64,000 nt of DNA from Burkholderiaceae bacterium (GTDB taxonomy: Bacteria; Pseudomonadota; Gammaproteobacteria; Burkholderiales; Burkholderiaceae). The position numbers and the translations under genes are program-made. Below the pieces are notes generated by a model, which saw nothing but the letters and a program-made list of their open reading frames with translations, was not told the DNA's origin and did no database searches. The stretch lies in the NCBI GenBank assembly GCA_947472645.1, contig CANJBQ010000009.1, positions 1-64,000 of the forward strand, given 5' to 3'. This document shows, in pieces, positions 9,032-17,349 of the stretch (positions within the stretch are counted from its first letter, which is position 1; each line of letters begins with the position of its first letter).

Positions 9032-9764
9032 GATATGCCTTAATCACTTCTGGATTACTAATAACTTCTTGCGGATCACCATCAGCTACTTTATTGCCGG
9101 CGACCAATACCATTAAGCGCTCTGAAAAACGCATCACTGCACTCATAATATGTTCAATCATGAGTACAGAAATACCTCTAGCTTTCATAGCCATGATTAA
9201 CTCTAAAATTTCATCTACCTCAGCACCAGATAAGCCCGCTAATGCTTCATCAGCAATCAATAGCTGAGGATTAGCAGACATAGCTCTTGCTAACTCTAAT
9301 TTACGTAATTCAACTTGAGTCAAACTTGATGAAATTGCATCAGCTTTATTCATCAGTCCAACGCTTTGAATAATGCTCAAAGCCTTTTCTTCTTGAGTTC
9401 TATGATCATTCGCATCTGAGCGCAAATGACCGGCGAAATTAATCACTACTTGAATATTTTCAATCACCGTCATAGATTTAAAGGGCTTGGGAATCTGAAA
9501 GCTTCTAGCAATACCCGCGTGGACACGGGCGTGAGTGGCGAGTTGAGTAATATCTTCGCCACGCAAATGAACGCTGCCACCATCCACTTTGAGCATCCCA
9601 GAGATGCAATTCACGAGCGTACTCTTACCAGATCCATTTGGGCCAATTAAACCTAATCTCTCACCAGGATGAATCACTAAATCCACCTGATTTAATGCTA
9701 TAAATCCACCAAATTTCTTGACGATGCCAGAAGCTTTAACGAGGGGTTCTTTAGAATGATCCAT
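9021..9764 (-). CDS. livG: Branched-chain amino acid-type ABC importer, ATPase LivG
   Basis: This 247-residue ATPase has Walker A GPNGSGKST and Walker B LLIADEALAGLSGAE. The signature region is degenerate: SLTQVELRKLELARA instead of LSxGQ/E. That is recurrent in this subgroup but still notable beside the normal LivF. The stop lies inside livF and the start is 3 bases after the livM stop. It is the cytoplasmic partner of LivF in the predicted importer. Confidence 0.92.
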   Translation of the reverse strand: MDHSKEPLVKASGIVKKFGGFIALNQVDLVIHPGERLGLIGPNGSGKSTLVNCISGMLKVDGGSVHLRGEDITQLATHARVHAGIARSFQIPKPFKSMTVIENIQVVINFAGHLRSDANDHRTQEEKALSIIQSVGLMNKADAISSSLTQVELRKLELARAMSANPQLLIADEALAGLSGAEVDEILELIMAMKARGISVLMIEHIMSAVMRFSERLMVLVAGNKVADGDPQEVISNPEVIKAYLGE

Positions 9765-9767
9765 GAA

Positions 9768-10697
9768 TTATTTCTTTTTAAAAATACCCATTAAACCGTT
9801 CGGCGCCAGAGTCACAAAGAAGACTAATACTGCTCCAACGATCAGCAAATTCCATGTCGCCGATAAAGTCACCGATGCCACTTGTTGAATTGTCCCGAGT
9901 AGCAACGCACCAATCAAAGGCCCTAACCAAGAACCTAAACCACCAACGATTGGCATTGCAATACTATTAACCGCAAAGGATAAATTAAACGTTGCAGTTG
10001 GTTCCATATAGGTAATTAAGTAAGGAAAAGTCGTACCTGCTAAACCCATTAAAGCACCGCTAATCGTGGTGGCAATTAATTTCAGTCTTAACGTTGGAAC
10101 ACCTAAACCCTCAGCAGCAAGTTCATCATCACGAATCGCCATGAGGCCTTGGCCTAATGATGATTTTTCAATCGTGCGTGCCACAATCACTGAGAATATT
10201 GCCATCGCTAAAATCAAGAAAAACAGCCAATGGATATATTGACCAACGCCAATTGGTGACTCTCGCGGAACAATCACATAAACACCCCTTGCGCCACCTA
10301 AAAATGGCGTGTTCGTGACAATCGTATTGAGCACAACAGATAAGGCTAAAGTAGCAATCGAGAAGAATACTCCCTTGAGTCTTAAAGTTAGATAGCCCAT
10401 ACCCAAGCCAATCAGACCAGCCATGAACGTACCTAATAAAATATTGTATCCCTGAGGCCAACCCAACTTATATCCAACGACAGTTGAGTACGCGCCAATC
10501 GCAAAAAAAGCAGCGGTACCAAAATTAACGTACCCAGCATATCCACCCAAGATATTCCAAGCCGTAGCCAGAATAACAAATTGCAAAACTGTATAGGCTG
10601 CAAAAAAGAAATATTCAGATTGAACCCAAAAAGGTAAAGACCCTAATAATAGAGAAATCAGAACAACCCCAATATAAAATGCGTGGTTGGTTTTCAT
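9768..10697 (-). CDS. livM: ABC importer permease LivM
   Basis: This 309-residue inner-membrane permease has about eight hydrophobic segments. The conserved LivM core GGYAGYVNFGTAAFFAIGAY lies near residues 50-70, and a cytoplasmic loop (AIRDDELAAEGLGV) contacts the ATPases. It overlaps livH by four bases (ATGA), which indicates translational coupling. With LivH it forms the transmembrane channel of the importer. Confidence 0.93.
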   Translation of the reverse strand: MKTNHAFYIGVVLISLLLGSLPFWVQSEYFFFAAYTVLQFVILATAWNILGGYAGYVNFGTAAFFAIGAYSTVVGYKLGWPQGYNILLGTFMAGLIGLGMGYLTLRLKGVFFSIATLALSVVLNTIVTNTPFLGGARGVYVIVPRESPIGVGQYIHWLFFLILAMAIFSVIVARTIEKSSLGQGLMAIRDDELAAEGLGVPTLRLKLIATTISGALMGLAGTTFPYLITYMEPTATFNLSFAVNSIAMPIVGGLGSWLGPLIGALLLGTIQQVASVTLSATWNLLIVGAVLVFFVTLAPNGLMGIFKKK

Positions 10698-11572
10698 TTT
10701 CCGAAAATACCTTGTGGTCTAAAGGCTAAAGTCAACAGTAATAAGCCAAATGAAACTGCTGGGGACCATGACGGCCCAGCAAAAGTTGCTGTCATACTTT
10801 CTGCAACCCCTAAAATCATGGCGGCAAATAAAGTACCCATCAAATTACCCATACCTCCAAGCACACAGACAGCAAAAACTAAACCAATGTAGTCTCTTCC
10901 AGCGGCTGGCTGCACACTCTGAATAATAATTAACATCGCCCCACTAAAGCCTGCGATTAAAATCGATAAGCCAAACGCATAGCCTTTAATTTTCACGGGA
11001 TTGACTCCCATCAGCTGCAAAGCTAATGGGTCTTGAGCAACAGCACTCACAGCTCGTCCGAAATAGGTGGATTTAAAAAACTGTCGAATTAATAACAATA
11101 AACCAATGGATAATAAGCAAGGAATTAACAAACGGTATGGCAGATTCACGAAACCTAAATTAATGGTGGCGTCTGTATAGACGGTGTTCACGTTACGATA
11201 ATCCACTCCAAACAAGAGGAGTAAAAGCATTTCTAAGATAAATAAAATACCAAAGAAAAAAGCCAGACCTCTTAATGAATCACCCCCAGCATTTTTCTCA
11301 AATCGATCGTAATAAATTCGATATATCGACAGGCCTATCAGAAAGAAAAATGGCGACATCAACAAAGCCGAAAATATTGGATCAAGGCCAAAATGCTCAT
11401 TGAGCCACCAGGCAACATAAGCGCCTAACATAATAAATACTGGGTGAGCAATATTGACAATATCGAGCATGCCAAAAGAAATAGATATCCCCAAACTCAT
11501 GGCAGCATAAAACCCGCCAAGTAATAGCCCAGAAATAATTGCATTAAATAGTAAATCTAATGATATATCCAT
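10694..11572 (-). CDS. livH: ABC importer permease LivH
   Basis: This 292-residue inner-membrane permease has about eight hydrophobic segments and the LivH-type N-terminus (ISGLLLGGFYAAMSLGISISFG). The conserved cytoplasmic loop near RAVSAVAQDPLALQLMGVNP is present. It lies 55 bases downstream of the binding-protein gene, separated by a perfect hairpin, and is coupled to livM by a four-base overlap. Confidence 0.93.
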   Translation of the reverse strand: MDISLDLLFNAIISGLLLGGFYAAMSLGISISFGMLDIVNIAHPVFIMLGAYVAWWLNEHFGLDPIFSALLMSPFFFLIGLSIYRIYYDRFEKNAGGDSLRGLAFFFGILFILEMLLLLLFGVDYRNVNTVYTDATINLGFVNLPYRLLIPCLLSIGLLLLIRQFFKSTYFGRAVSAVAQDPLALQLMGVNPVKIKGYAFGLSILIAGFSGAMLIIIQSVQPAAGRDYIGLVFAVCVLGGMGNLMGTLFAAMILGVAESMTATFAGPSWSPAVSFGLLLLTLAFRPQGIFGK

Positions 11573-11588
11573 TACTCACTCTAAAAGA

Positions 11589-11617
11589 ATCATCTCTGAC
11601 AAAACGTCAGAGATGAT
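11589..11617 (-). terminator. Perfect 12-bp hairpin between binding-protein gene and permease genes (attenuator)
   Basis: ATCATCTCTGAC and GTCAGAGATGAT form a perfect 12-bp stem around a 5-base loop. On the minus strand it directly follows the solute-binding gene and precedes livH, and it is followed by TCTTTTAG, a weak U-tract. Such hairpins commonly stabilise the binding-protein mRNA or partly terminate it, so that more binding protein than permease is made. Its attenuator role is inferred. Confidence 0.6.
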
Positions 11618-11627
11618 AAGGTTTCTA

Positions 11628-12896
11628 TTATTTACTTGCCTCTTGATAAGGAGTAATTAATTCTCCAGACTTCATATCAATTGGAGAAATAATCGGCGCA
11701 GGACCAGGTTTGCGGAACTGATCAATGTCGTTACCCTTCACATCTTTGTATTGGACGTACAAAGGACGACCAACTTCCCATTCGCCATTTGATGCAAACT
11801 TAACATCACCAACAACAGTATTAAACTTCGTGGCATGGATGTAGTCAATCAGCTTTTTATTATCAATGCTGCCAACCTTTTCCACTGCTTGTCCGAGTAT
11901 TTGCATTTCAGCATAAGCGTAAGGCGGCAAATAATAACCTAATGGATCTACCCCTTCTTTTTCAGCACGAGATTGATAAGTCTTTAAGAAAGCTTCAACG
12001 CCAGGGAACTTTACCGTCTTCTCTGGGACATAAAGTTCATAGCAAAGTAGTCCATTCAACAATGGCCCTAATTGTTTCTTTACAGACGCAGAACCGCACC
12101 CAATCATTGTTCCACCAAAGACCGTGGTTTTTAAACTGATCTCACGTGCCGCACGAATAATCCCAGGGGTTTCACCGGGGTAAGAAGCTACATAAACGAT
12201 ATCTGGATTAGTCGCTTGTATCGCACGTAGGACGGGCGTGTAATCTGTCGTATTCGGCGGGTATGTCTTGTCGTAAACCACTTTTAAGTTATATTTCTTG
12301 GCGACTTCTCTTGCGCCTTCAATGGTCATCGCTGGGAATTCTGCATCACCACCAATAAAGGCAACCGTTTTGGGTTTTTCTTTTGCAGTCATCGCGGCAT
12401 CAAAAAACCCTCCAGCTAATCCCACTGCTGGATCTTTTCCATTCGGCATCATTTGGAAGTAACCAGGATAGTTAAACTTCGCATTAACATTAGTTCCAAA
12501 CAAAGTAATAAAGACTAAATTACGTTGCATTACAGTTGGCATTGCAGGAGCAATGAGGTTTGTTCCATAAGGAGACACAACCATATCAACTTTATCGGAA
12601 TCAAGTAACTTAGCATATAAACCCGGAACTAAAGATGGATTGCCTTGATCATCATAGTAAACGTATTCAACTTGCCGACCAATCAAACCACCCTTTTTAT
12701 TAGTCTCTTCTTTCCAAATTTCCATCGATAACAGAGCAGCCTTACCATTCGCAGCAAGTGGACCAGTCAAAGCCATACTAAAACCAATTCGTAATGGTGG
12801 TTTATTTTGAGCAAAACTTGATGCTGCAAATCCCAAAGAACTCAATACAACAACTGATAACGCTAAAAAGTGACGACGAAAAGTGAAACCCAACAT
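11628..12896 (-). CDS. Periplasmic solute-binding protein of the Liv-type ABC importer
   Basis: This 422-residue Peripla_BP_6 protein has a clear signal peptide (RRHF, hydrophobic stretch, cleavage near SSFAQ at about residue 29-30). The mature part begins with LRIGFSMALTGPLAANG, the standard type I fold start. It has an ATG start with a GGAG site eight bases upstream. It heads the importer operon (binding protein, LivH, LivM, LivG, LivF, then the PuuE-like hydrolase). The ligand is unknown, but co-transcription with the hydrolase and neighbouring ring-hydroxylating enzymes points to a heterocyclic or aromatic substrate. Confidence 0.92.
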   Translation of the reverse strand: MLGFTFRRHFLALSVVVLSSLGFAASSFAQNKPPLRIGFSMALTGPLAANGKAALLSMEIWKEETNKKGGLIGRQVEYVYYDDQGNPSLVPGLYAKLLDSDKVDMVVSPYGTNLIAPAMPTVMQRNLVFITLFGTNVNAKFNYPGYFQMMPNGKDPAVGLAGGFFDAAMTAKEKPKTVAFIGGDAEFPAMTIEGAREVAKKYNLKVVYDKTYPPNTTDYTPVLRAIQATNPDIVYVASYPGETPGIIRAAREISLKTTVFGGTMIGCGSASVKKQLGPLLNGLLCYELYVPEKTVKFPGVEAFLKTYQSRAEKEGVDPLGYYLPPYAYAEMQILGQAVEKVGSIDNKKLIDYIHATKFNTVVGDVKFASNGEWEVGRPLYVQYKDVKGNDIDQFRKPGPAPIISPIDMKSGELITPYQEASK

Positions 12897-12939
12897 AACT
12901 AATTCTCCATAAATTTACTAATGATCAAATGCTAATCTA

Positions 12940-12966
12940 TTTCCATGGAATTGCTATCTATGGAAA
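12940..12966. promoter_or_regulatory. Inverted repeat upstream of the importer operon
   Basis: TTTCCAT and ATGGAAA form a 7-bp inverted repeat with a 13-base spacer, 44 to 70 bases upstream of the binding-protein start codon. The 270-base gap that contains it (12897-13166) holds no gene that I can support. The repeat could be an operator but could also arise by chance in A/T-rich DNA. Confidence 0.25.
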
Positions 12967-13166
12967 ACCCTTAAAGATGCATAAACTTTGCATAATTTTT
13001 TAAAATAATGATTATTTAAATTGATATCGACAACCTACTAAGGTATTCATCTCATTGAAAAATCTCATAGAGTTATAAAAATCAAAGTTTGTCTTCTCAT
13101 AGTAAAAATCACAAATCTTCGTAAAAATAAAATAGCTATTTCTGATCAATTAAACAAAGCAAGTTA

Positions 13167-14081
13167 TCAATAACGAGTTGGCCAATCTAAACGAAGTTTA
13201 GAGACGAAATGATGATTTGTATGAGTTATCGGATCAGTAAACTTGAGTTCTTTTGCTAAAAGCTGTAAGGGGTTTTCATAAAGACGATACTCCGGAGCGG
13301 TATATGACACCATTTTAGGGTAAATCTGATCATGGCGTATCGGTATGCCAAGGGCACTCATATGAACACGTAACTGATGTTTTTTACCTGTCTGAGGCAG
13401 CAGTTGATAAAGCGAAAACTGGTCTTCATGCTGCAGCATCTGAATCGTTGTGATGGCATTAGCAACTCCTTCAGACTCTTGCATTTGCATAAAACGAGCT
13501 CCATTTTCAATACGACTCTGTCGGGTATGGGGCCAAGTGAACTGAGGGGTATAGCCAGCTACCGCTAGATAGGTTTTTTGTATCAACTGTTGACGAAATA
13601 AAGATGCATAAAGATCACGTGTCTGTGCTTGCTTCGTAAAAATTACTAGCCCTGCAGTTTCTAAATCCAGTCGATGCGCTGCACTTAAGTTATCAATGCC
13701 CGTTAGGTTTCTTAACCGAACCAATAAGGTTTCTTGAATATAGGGACCGACTGGTGTCACTGGCAAAAAATGGGGCTTATCAGCGACCAACAAATAGTCA
13801 TCTTCATAAATAATGGATTCCTGAAAAGGGATCACAAAGTTTTCTTGAGCTTCACGATAGTAATAGACCATCCGCCTAGGCAAATATGGGGCATCAGGTT
13901 TCAAAGGGTATCCAAGATCATCAAAGACTCTCCCAGCTAGCATCCTTGCTTCCCAACCAGCTCTTGTACCCCTCGGGAACCTCTTCTCAAGAAAATCAAG
14001 TACTAATAAATAAGGCCCTTCTGGAAGAAAGACCTTACTGGGACCTACACCGTTGATATTGAGAAGACTCTTACGTATCAT
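13167..14081 (-). CDS. RluA-family pseudouridine synthase
   Basis: This 304-residue RNA pseudouridine synthase converts uridine to pseudouridine in rRNA or tRNA. The catalytic motif is AAHRLDLETAGLVIF, with the aspartate at about residue 140 of the ORF-track protein. The ATG at 14081 is preferred to the TTG one codon earlier. The N-terminus (residues 1-90) has the extra segment seen in a Burkholderiales subgroup and no clear S4 domain. Its target uridine cannot be told from sequence. It lies 25 bases after typA on the same strand. Confidence 0.88.
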   Translation of the reverse strand: MIRKSLLNINGVGPSKVFLPEGPYLLVLDFLEKRFPRGTRAGWEARMLAGRVFDDLGYPLKPDAPYLPRRMVYYYREAQENFVIPFQESIIYEDDYLLVADKPHFLPVTPVGPYIQETLLVRLRNLTGIDNLSAAHRLDLETAGLVIFTKQAQTRDLYASLFRQQLIQKTYLAVAGYTPQFTWPHTRQSRIENGARFMQMQESEGVANAITTIQMLQHEDQFSLYQLLPQTGKKHQLRVHMSALGIPIRHDQIYPKMVSYTAPEYRLYENPLQLLAKELKFTDPITHTNHHFVSKLRLDWPTRY

Positions 14082-14106
14082 CAAGAATCTCTCTTCTCAA
14101 GAATGA

Positions 14107-15927
14107 TTAATCACGCGAAGCTTTTTTACGCTCATGCTCTTTTAAGTAACGCTTTCTTAAACGAATACTTTTAGGCGTAACCTCAACTAACTCATCATCA
14201 GCAATGAATTCTACGGCGTATTCCAATGACATCTGAATCGGTGTTACTAATCGCACCGCCTCATCTGTTCCAGAAGCACGAACGTTCGTAAGCTGCTTAC
14301 CTTTAATTGGATTAACGACCAAATCGTTATCCCGTGAGTGAATACCAATAATCATTCCCTCATAAAGAGGATCGCCCGGTGAAACAAACATACGTCCACG
14401 ATCTTGTAATTTCCATAAGGCATATGCTACGGCTTCACCATTATCTTGACTAATCAAAACACCATTATGTCTTTCACCTAAGATACCGTCTCTGACAGTG
14501 TCGTAGGTATCAAAGGTATGACTCATTAGGCCAGTACCACGAGTCATCGTCAAGAAGTCCCCTTGGAACCCAATCAAACCTCTTGCAGGGATACGGTACT
14601 CTAAGCGGGTCCGCCCCTTACCATCACTAACCATATCTTGTAACTCGCCCTTGCGCTTACCTAACTCTTCCATCACGGAACCTTGAGTCACATCCTCAAC
14701 GTCAACGGTTAAATTCTCATAGGGCTCTAATTTATTACCATTCGCATCTTCATGAAATACAACTCGTGGACGAGATACCGCTAACTCGTATCCTTCACGA
14801 CGCATGTTCTCAATCAAAATCGTTAAATGTAATTCACCGCGACCTGATACTTCAAAAATCGTGTCATCGTCTGTATCTTTGACACGCAGTGCCATATTGG
14901 CTTTTAGCTCACGTTCTAAACGATCGCGTAACTGACGGCTCGTGACAAACTTACCTTCTCTACCAGCTAGCGGGCTAGTGTTGACCATGAAGTTCATTGT
15001 CAAAGTTGGCTCGTCCACCTTCAGCATCGGCAACGCATCTGGATTATCTACTGCACAAATTGTTGTACCAATCGCAATTTCCTCAATACCGTTAATCAAA
15101 ACAATATCACCAGCAATGGCTTCGGTAACAATCTCACGCTCAAGACCTTTAAACTTTAAGCACTGATTAATCCGCCCCTTAAATGGCACGCCATCAGGAC
15201 CATTCATACAAATGACATCCATGCCCGGCTTAATGGTTCCACGTGAAATACGCCCAACACCAATTTTTCCAACATAACTGTTGTAATCAATCGATGAAAT
15301 TTGTAACTGCAGCGGACCAATAATGTCATCATCACGAACGGGTACGTGCTCAATCAATGTCTCAAATAAAGCCCTCATATCACCCTCACGTACATCAGGC
15401 TTCATCCCTGAAAAACCATTTAAACCCGAGGCATAAACAATCGGAAAATCTAACTGCTCTTCAGTTGCACCTAACTTATCGAATAACTCAAATGTTGCAT
15501 TTTCAACATACTCAATACGTGCACCAGGACGATCTACTTTATTGATCACAACAATCGGACGTAATCCTAAAGCCAAGGCTTTTTTAGTCACAAAACGAGT
15601 TTGTGGCATTGGGCCTTCAACCGCATCTACCAATAACAATACGCCATCCACCATCGACAAGACACGTTCTACTTCACCACCAAAGTCAGCATGACCAGGA
15701 GTATCAACAATATTAATATGTGTGCCCTCATACTCGACAGCACAGTTTTTTGCCAAAATGGTAATACCGCGTTCTTTTTCAAGATCGTTAGAGTCCATCA
15801 CCCGTTCAGTCATGGCTTGATTGGATCGGAAGGTGCCAGATTGACGTAATAACTGATCCACGAGAGTCGTTTTACCGTGGTCAACGTGGGCAATAATGGC
15901 AATGTTTCGGATAGCGCGCTTGGTCAT
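14107..15927 (-). CDS. typA: Ribosome-associated GTPase TypA/BipA
   Basis: This 606-residue translational GTPase resembles EF-G. G1 is AHVDHGKTT near residue 12, G3 is DTPGHADFGGEVER and G4 is NKVDRPGA. The C-terminal EF-G-like domain and BipA-specific C-terminal domain follow, including GFQGDFLTMTRGTGLM. Full length is normal. It assists 50S assembly and stress or cold adaptation in related bacteria. It lies 20 bases downstream of truB, a usual arrangement in Burkholderiales. Confidence 0.97.
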   Translation of the reverse strand: MTKRAIRNIAIIAHVDHGKTTLVDQLLRQSGTFRSNQAMTERVMDSNDLEKERGITILAKNCAVEYEGTHINIVDTPGHADFGGEVERVLSMVDGVLLLVDAVEGPMPQTRFVTKKALALGLRPIVVINKVDRPGARIEYVENATFELFDKLGATEEQLDFPIVYASGLNGFSGMKPDVREGDMRALFETLIEHVPVRDDDIIGPLQLQISSIDYNSYVGKIGVGRISRGTIKPGMDVICMNGPDGVPFKGRINQCLKFKGLEREIVTEAIAGDIVLINGIEEIAIGTTICAVDNPDALPMLKVDEPTLTMNFMVNTSPLAGREGKFVTSRQLRDRLERELKANMALRVKDTDDDTIFEVSGRGELHLTILIENMRREGYELAVSRPRVVFHEDANGNKLEPYENLTVDVEDVTQGSVMEELGKRKGELQDMVSDGKGRTRLEYRIPARGLIGFQGDFLTMTRGTGLMSHTFDTYDTVRDGILGERHNGVLISQDNGEAVAYALWKLQDRGRMFVSPGDPLYEGMIIGIHSRDNDLVVNPIKGKQLTNVRASGTDEAVRLVTPIQMSLEYAVEFIADDELVEVTPKSIRLRKRYLKEHERKKASRD

Positions 15928-15947
15928 CGTAATACTTTCAATAAAAA

Positions 15948-16967
15948 CTAAAAATGAGAATTCTGTAAATGATGCTTGATAGATGTGTCAGTCATTAGAG
16001 AATGGGAAATAAAACTTTGTTCTAAAACATGTTCTAAACGATCAGTAGCTAATAAACGTTTTGGATGTAAGACTTCATTCTTAACGTCTACTAAACCCAT
16101 AAATTGCTGAGAGTTTTCTTGAAGATGATAAATTCTTAAAATCGGCGCATTTGAAATTTCAGGGCCAGCGTCCCGAATAGCGTCTCGTAAATGAATCCGT
16201 TGCCCCATCTTCAAGCGAAGGGCTAAATGGTGTTCAAGCACCAAAGCAGGCACATGGGTAATCAAGGAATCTACTTCCATCATCTCTGGTAAATGAGCCA
16301 CCTGTTCGATAGAGTAAGCATTTTCAATCCGTAGATGGCCAATTTGCGTACGGCGCAGTTCTGTCATATGAGCCCCACAACCTAGAGCATCTCCCATATC
16401 ACTAATTAAACTTCGAATATATGTTCCTTTGCTGCAACTCACTTTCATCACCGCCACAGGCCAAGTAGCAGATAAAATCTCCAAATGCGTAATCGTGACT
16501 TCCCTAGCTTCTAAATCAAACATTTCACCTTCACGTGCGTAGGCGTAAAGAGGCTTTCCATCCCGTTTAATCGCAGAATACATGGGAGGTACTTGAGCTA
16601 TTTTTCCTAAAAACCGTGGCACAATATTTTGTAATTGTGCGGCAAATTGATCCATCAATAACAGTGGAATATCTCCTGTTCTGGAAATTACTTTTCCTTC
16701 AGAATCGCCAGAGTCAGTTTTAACGCCAAATAACATCGTAGCGATATAGGTCTTGTCAGCATTCAATAAATCTTGTGAATACTTAGTAGCCTCACCTAAG
16801 CAAACGGCTAATAAACCTGTCGCAATCGGATCCAGCGTACCCGTATGACCGGCTTTATCAGCGTGCATAGCATGCTTGACCATAGTGACTGCTTTTTGAG
16901 AGCTGATTCCGCGAGGCTTATCAATTAATATCACCCCATCAGTCCAGCGCGATGCTTCATAGCGCAT
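15948..16967 (-). CDS. truB: tRNA pseudouridine-55 synthase TruB
   Basis: This 339-residue protein makes pseudouridine 55 in the T-loop of tRNAs. The catalytic motif GHTGTLDPIATGLL contains Asp46. KGTYIRSLISDMG and the C-terminal PUA-like region are present. The start codon shares one base with the rbfA stop (TAATG), indicating translational coupling. Confidence 0.97.
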   Translation of the reverse strand: MRYEASRWTDGVILIDKPRGISSQKAVTMVKHAMHADKAGHTGTLDPIATGLLAVCLGEATKYSQDLLNADKTYIATMLFGVKTDSGDSEGKVISRTGDIPLLLMDQFAAQLQNIVPRFLGKIAQVPPMYSAIKRDGKPLYAYAREGEMFDLEAREVTITHLEILSATWPVAVMKVSCSKGTYIRSLISDMGDALGCGAHMTELRRTQIGHLRIENAYSIEQVAHLPEMMEVDSLITHVPALVLEHHLALRLKMGQRIHLRDAIRDAGPEISNAPILRIYHLQENSQQFMGLVDVKNEVLHPKRLLATDRLEHVLEQSFISHSLMTDTSIKHHLQNSHF

Positions 16968-17344
16968 TAATGTTCCTCTTTGGGGTTTTGAGGAACGCTA
17001 CTTTGCAACGCTTGATCAATCAATAGCGACATTGCAATCCCACGCTCAATCGACTGATCTAATAAAAAATGTAACGTTGGGACAGTATGAATATGTAAGC
17101 GCTTAAATAATATTGAATGTAAATAACCTGCTTTTTCTCTTAAGATTCTGGCAGCAATCTCTGGATCAGCGCCCAAGACAGAGTAGTACACCTTGGCATG
17201 AGCCAGATCTGGTGTCAGCTCGACAGATTGTAAGGTCACTAAACCCATCGAAGAGTCACGAATCTCCTGCGGAATGATCTCTGCTAGATCGCGCTGAATT
17301 TGATCCGCAACCCGTTGGTTACGATGTTTAGGTGCTTTTGCCAT
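16967..17344 (-). CDS. rbfA: 30S ribosome-binding factor RbfA
   Basis: This 125-residue single KH-like domain protein is involved in late 30S maturation and 16S 5' end processing. The typical N-terminus [17 protein letters not shown] and the central [20 protein letters not shown] are present. It sits between infB (5-base gap) and truB (1-base overlap), the standard gene order. Confidence 0.96.
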   Translation of the reverse strand: MAKAPKHRNQRVADQIQRDLAEIIPQEIRDSSMGLVTLQSVELTPDLAHAKVYYSVLGADPEIAARILREKAGYLHSILFKRLHIHTVPTLHFLLDQSIERGIAMSLLIDQALQSSVPQNPKEEH

Positions 17345-17349
17345 GACTC

